A DNA stretch of 24,670 nt from contig JBEEGX010000013.1 in assembly GCA_041167105.1 (NCBI GenBank), positions 1-24,670 on the forward strand. The letters run 5' to 3'. The notes beneath the pieces are model-generated. The model was not told where the DNA came from, ran no database searches, and was given only the letters and a program-made list of their open reading frames with translations. A program made the translations under genes and the position numbers. Origin of the DNA: JAJPGZ01 sp041167105. Its GTDB lineage: Bacteria; Verrucomicrobiota; Verrucomicrobiia; Chthoniobacterales; UBA10450. Shown here piece by piece: positions 23,352 to 24,670 of the stretch; the first letter of the stretch is position 1; each line of letters begins with the position of its first letter.

Positions 23352-24161
23352 ATGCGTGAGTTGCTTCTTTGTCCGCCGGATCACTACGGCATCGAATACG
23401 AAATTAATCCGTGGATGAGCCGCGCGCGCGGTGCCGAAGCCGGAATCGCGCAGCAACAGTGGAAAAATCTTTACGAAACGTTGTCGAAGCTCGACACGAA
23501 AATTCATCTCGTCCCGCCCCAACCCAAACTTCCCGACATGGTTTTCACCGCGAATGCGGGTCTCGCCATCGGAAAAAGATTTATCCCCAGTAATTTTCGC
23601 CACCAGGAACGCGCCGGCGAAGCGCCGTTCTTCGTCGATTGGATGGAGAAGTTCGGCTATGAGACGACCTGGTTGCCGAAAAATCTTTATTTCGAAGGCG
23701 AAGGCGATGCGCTCTTTGCCGGCGACGCACTTTTTTGCGGCTACAAATTTCGTTCGGACATCCAATCGCACCGCGCCGTGGCCGATTTGTTAGGCTGCCT
23801 CGTCATTTCGGTCGAACTTGTCGATCCACGCTTCTATCATATTGACACGTGTTTCTGTCCGTTGCCCGACGGTAGCGGGTTCTGGTTTCCCGCGGCGTTC
23901 GACGAATATGGCCAGCGCACCATTCGCGATCACGTATCCGAGCTGATCGACGTTCCCGAAGAAGAAGCGATCCACTTCTCCTGCAACGCCGTCGTGTTAG
24001 ATCGACAAATTGTTTTGCCGGAAGGCGCGCCCAAGCTCGTCGCCACATTGCAGGAGCGCGGCTACCAATGTCAGCAATTGCCGATGAGCGAATTCCTTAA
24101 AGCCGGCGGCGCCTGCAAATGCCTCACCATGTTTTTGCCGCAACGCGACGGCTGCGCTTAA
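23352..24161 (+). CDS. arginine dihydrolase-like guanidine-modifying enzyme (ArgZ/AgrE N-domain type)
   Basis: A 269-residue enzyme of the amidinotransferase/deiminase (pentein) superfamily. Its N-terminus LLLCPPDHYGIEYEINPWMS is that of cyanobacterial ArgZ/AgrE. PDMVFTANAG (61-70) gives the substrate-binding motif, with Asn68 where arginine deiminases have acidic chemistry. FEGEGDALF lies near 114-122, FYHIDTCFCPL carries His163, and GGACKCLT carries the probable nucleophile Cys257. ArgZ converts arginine to ornithine, CO2 and two ammonia. The length fits the catalytic domain alone, with no fused LOR or cyclodeaminase part; the LOR-like domain is the separate upstream gene. A dimethylarginine or other guanidine hydrolase is the alternative. 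Confidence 0.8.
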   Translation: MRELLLCPPDHYGIEYEINPWMSRARGAEAGIAQQQWKNLYETLSKLDTKIHLVPPQPKLPDMVFTANAGLAIGKRFIPSNFRHQERAGEAPFFVDWMEKFGYETTWLPKNLYFEGEGDALFAGDALFCGYKFRSDIQSHRAVADLLGCLVISVELVDPRFYHIDTCFCPLPDGSGFWFPAAFDEYGQRTIRDHVSELIDVPEEEAIHFSCNAVVLDRQIVLPEGAPKLVATLQERGYQCQQLPMSEFLKAGGACKCLTMFLPQRDGCA

Positions 24162-24670
24162 CGATTTCGCTTCCGCTGCAGCTCAACTTCGATCTCGCCT
24201 AACGGCAACGTATTCACGACGTCGTCTTTGGTGAGCCAGCCTTTGCGCGCGGCGGCGACACCGAACCACAAATCGCTTATTCGCTCGACGCGATGCGCAT
24301 CGGGATTGATCACGCATTTCACGCCGCGTTCTTTTGCGCGCGGCCACCAACGCCAGTCCATGTCCAGCCGCTTCGGCGCCGCGTTCAGCTCGATCCACGT
24401 TCCGGTCTCAGCGGCCGCGTCGATGATCTTCGCAAGATCGACATCGTACCCTTCGCGCTTCAGCAACAGACGTCCGGTCGGATGCGCGAGCAAAGTCACA
24501 TAAGGATTTTCCATCGCGCGAATGATCCGCTTCGTCATGTCGACCTCGCTCAAATTGAAAACCGAGTGCACCGACACAACGACGTAATCGAGATCGCGCA
24601 AAACTTCGTCCGGAAAATCGAGCGAGCCGTCGCGGAGAATGTCGCACTCAACGCCGGCGAAAACGCGAAA
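24158..24670 (-). CDS. polX: DNA polymerase/3'-5' exonuclease PolX, C-terminal PHP part (partial)
   Basis: The visible 170 residues are open to the window end, so the N-terminal polymerase part lies outside. The frame reads VFAGVECDILRDGSLDFPDE directly at the edge, then VVVSVHSVF, LLAHPTGRLLLKREGYDVDL, WIELNAAPKRLDMDWRWWPR, VINPDAH and GVAAARKGWLTKDDVVN. These are the C-terminal PHP (polymerase and histidinol phosphatase) metal-binding motifs of bacterial PolX, a family X polymerase in base-excision repair. The PHP metal ligands seen (Glu, His, His, Asp-His) are intact. A stand-alone PHP protein is possible but the tail matches PolX better. It overlaps the convergent dihydrolase gene by four bases. 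Confidence 0.88.
   Translation of the reverse strand, partial: FRVFAGVECDILRDGSLDFPDEVLRDLDYVVVSVHSVFNLSEVDMTKRIIRAMENPYVTLLAHPTGRLLLKREGYDVDLAKIIDAAAETGTWIELNAAPKRLDMDWRWWPRAKERGVKCVINPDAHRVERISDLWFGVAAARKGWLTKDDVVNTLPLGEIEVELQRKRNR

Larger units (their letters stand above)
711..24203. repeat. dispersed word GTTAGGC, 22 exact copies
   Basis: Start positions, both strands: 711, 1344, 2112, 2604, 3386, 3620, 4142, 5222, 5979, 7173, 7815, 8052, 9275, 10211, 11364, 14128, 14706, 16256, 17751, 18721, 23789, 24197. The base before the G is C or T in 21 of 22. About 15 copies encode Leu-Gly as TTA GGC. Others encode Val-Arg or Pro-Asn, one gives the phosphoesterase stop, and one is intergenic before the CDGSH gene. 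A uniform-base model predicts about three copies. Confidence 0.85.
941..24443. repeat. dispersed 10-mer AAGATCGACA, 35 exact copies
   Basis: Start positions on + orientation: 2320, 4215, 5458, 5602, 6308, 7010, 7717, 8529, 8837, 9631, 10329, 12398, 13384, 14006, 15805, 16127, 16675, 17367, 24434 (19 copies). As TGTCGATCTT: 941, 3476, 9220, 11817, 13269, 14751, 15242, 17003, 17951, 18741, 19031, 19382, 22100, 23020, 23036, 23340 (16 copies). The next base is A or T in 34 of 35, and the preceding base is C in 20 and G in 8. Copies encode Lys-Ile-Asp, Arg-Ser-Thr, Asp-Arg-Gln or Val-Asp-Leu in different frames and also lie at gene junctions. Six single-mismatch relatives were noticed: 8239, 10002, 11476, 19970, 23246 and 23998. 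Confidence 0.95.

Noticed and set aside
941..24443. The 10-mer as a polar chromosome signal such as KOPS or Chi
   Set aside because: Copies are nearly balanced between strands (19 versus 16) across the whole window and also lie inverted within single genes, so no polarity is seen. A local run of minus copies at 17951-23349 is too small to judge.
941..24443. The 10-mer as a CRISPR repeat or an insertion-sequence footprint
   Set aside because: Copies are too short, not evenly spaced with spacers, carry no flanking terminal repeats, and lie within intact protein-coding frames.

Overview
The window is a GC-rich, very gene-dense bacterial chromosome segment with no rRNA, tRNA, CRISPR array, transposase or phage gene that I can see. 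Gene content points to a soil-type, Gram-negative, aerobic bacterium. A Verrucomicrobiota (Chthoniobacterales-like) origin is my best guess and Acidobacteriota the main alternative. The reasons are tandem ADOP-type MacB permeases without an ATPase, a Tat-exported Gfo/Idh/MocA oxidoreductase, PT-linker secreted proteins and YhaM/PolX. The assignment is inference, because no marker gene is present.

Layout: 38-250 is a small one-TM protein. 337-5222 holds two tandem MacB/FtsX-type permeases. 5224-5673 (-) is a YfcE/MJ0936-type phosphoesterase, divergent from a RhlE-like helicase (5794-7011) and a Tat-signal oxidoreductase (7060-8283). 8280-9220 (-) is a two-gene unit: a helical unknown, then a STAS protein. 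A long + strand run (9286-18404) carries a CDGSH protein, a frameshifted amidohydrolase remnant, an atypical SDR, a rhodanese, a SufE-like protein, carB, a secreted cyclophilin, an AguB-like amidase, a Cu/Zn SOD and a YhaM-like exoribonuclease. Then come an orphan beta-class DNA methyltransferase (-), thiG (+), a large secreted protein (+), a coupled pair of small unknown genes (-), a stand-alone LOR/SDH domain next to an ArgZ-type arginine dihydrolase (+), and the C-terminal part of PolX (-), cut by the window end.

Functionally this is mostly housekeeping. Nitrogen and arginine chemistry recurs (carB, AguB-like amidase, ArgZ-like enzyme with LOR domain). Sulfur mobilisation (rhodanese plus SufE-like) and Fe-S handling (CDGSH) also appear.

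The most striking signal is not a gene. The 10-mer AAGATCGACA occurs exactly 35 times (19 on +, 16 on -), about one per 700 bp, where chance predicts well under one copy. It is followed by A or T in 34 of 35 copies. It lies in all reading frames, in genes of unrelated function, and also at gene junctions, three times abutting an ATG. Density, two-strand distribution and frame independence resemble DNA uptake sequences of Neisseria and Haemophilus, but the word matches neither. A second, weaker word, GTTAGGC (22 copies, preceded by C or T in 21), is also enriched and accounts for many TTA leucine codons. These two words are the best candidates for an undescribed genome-wide system.
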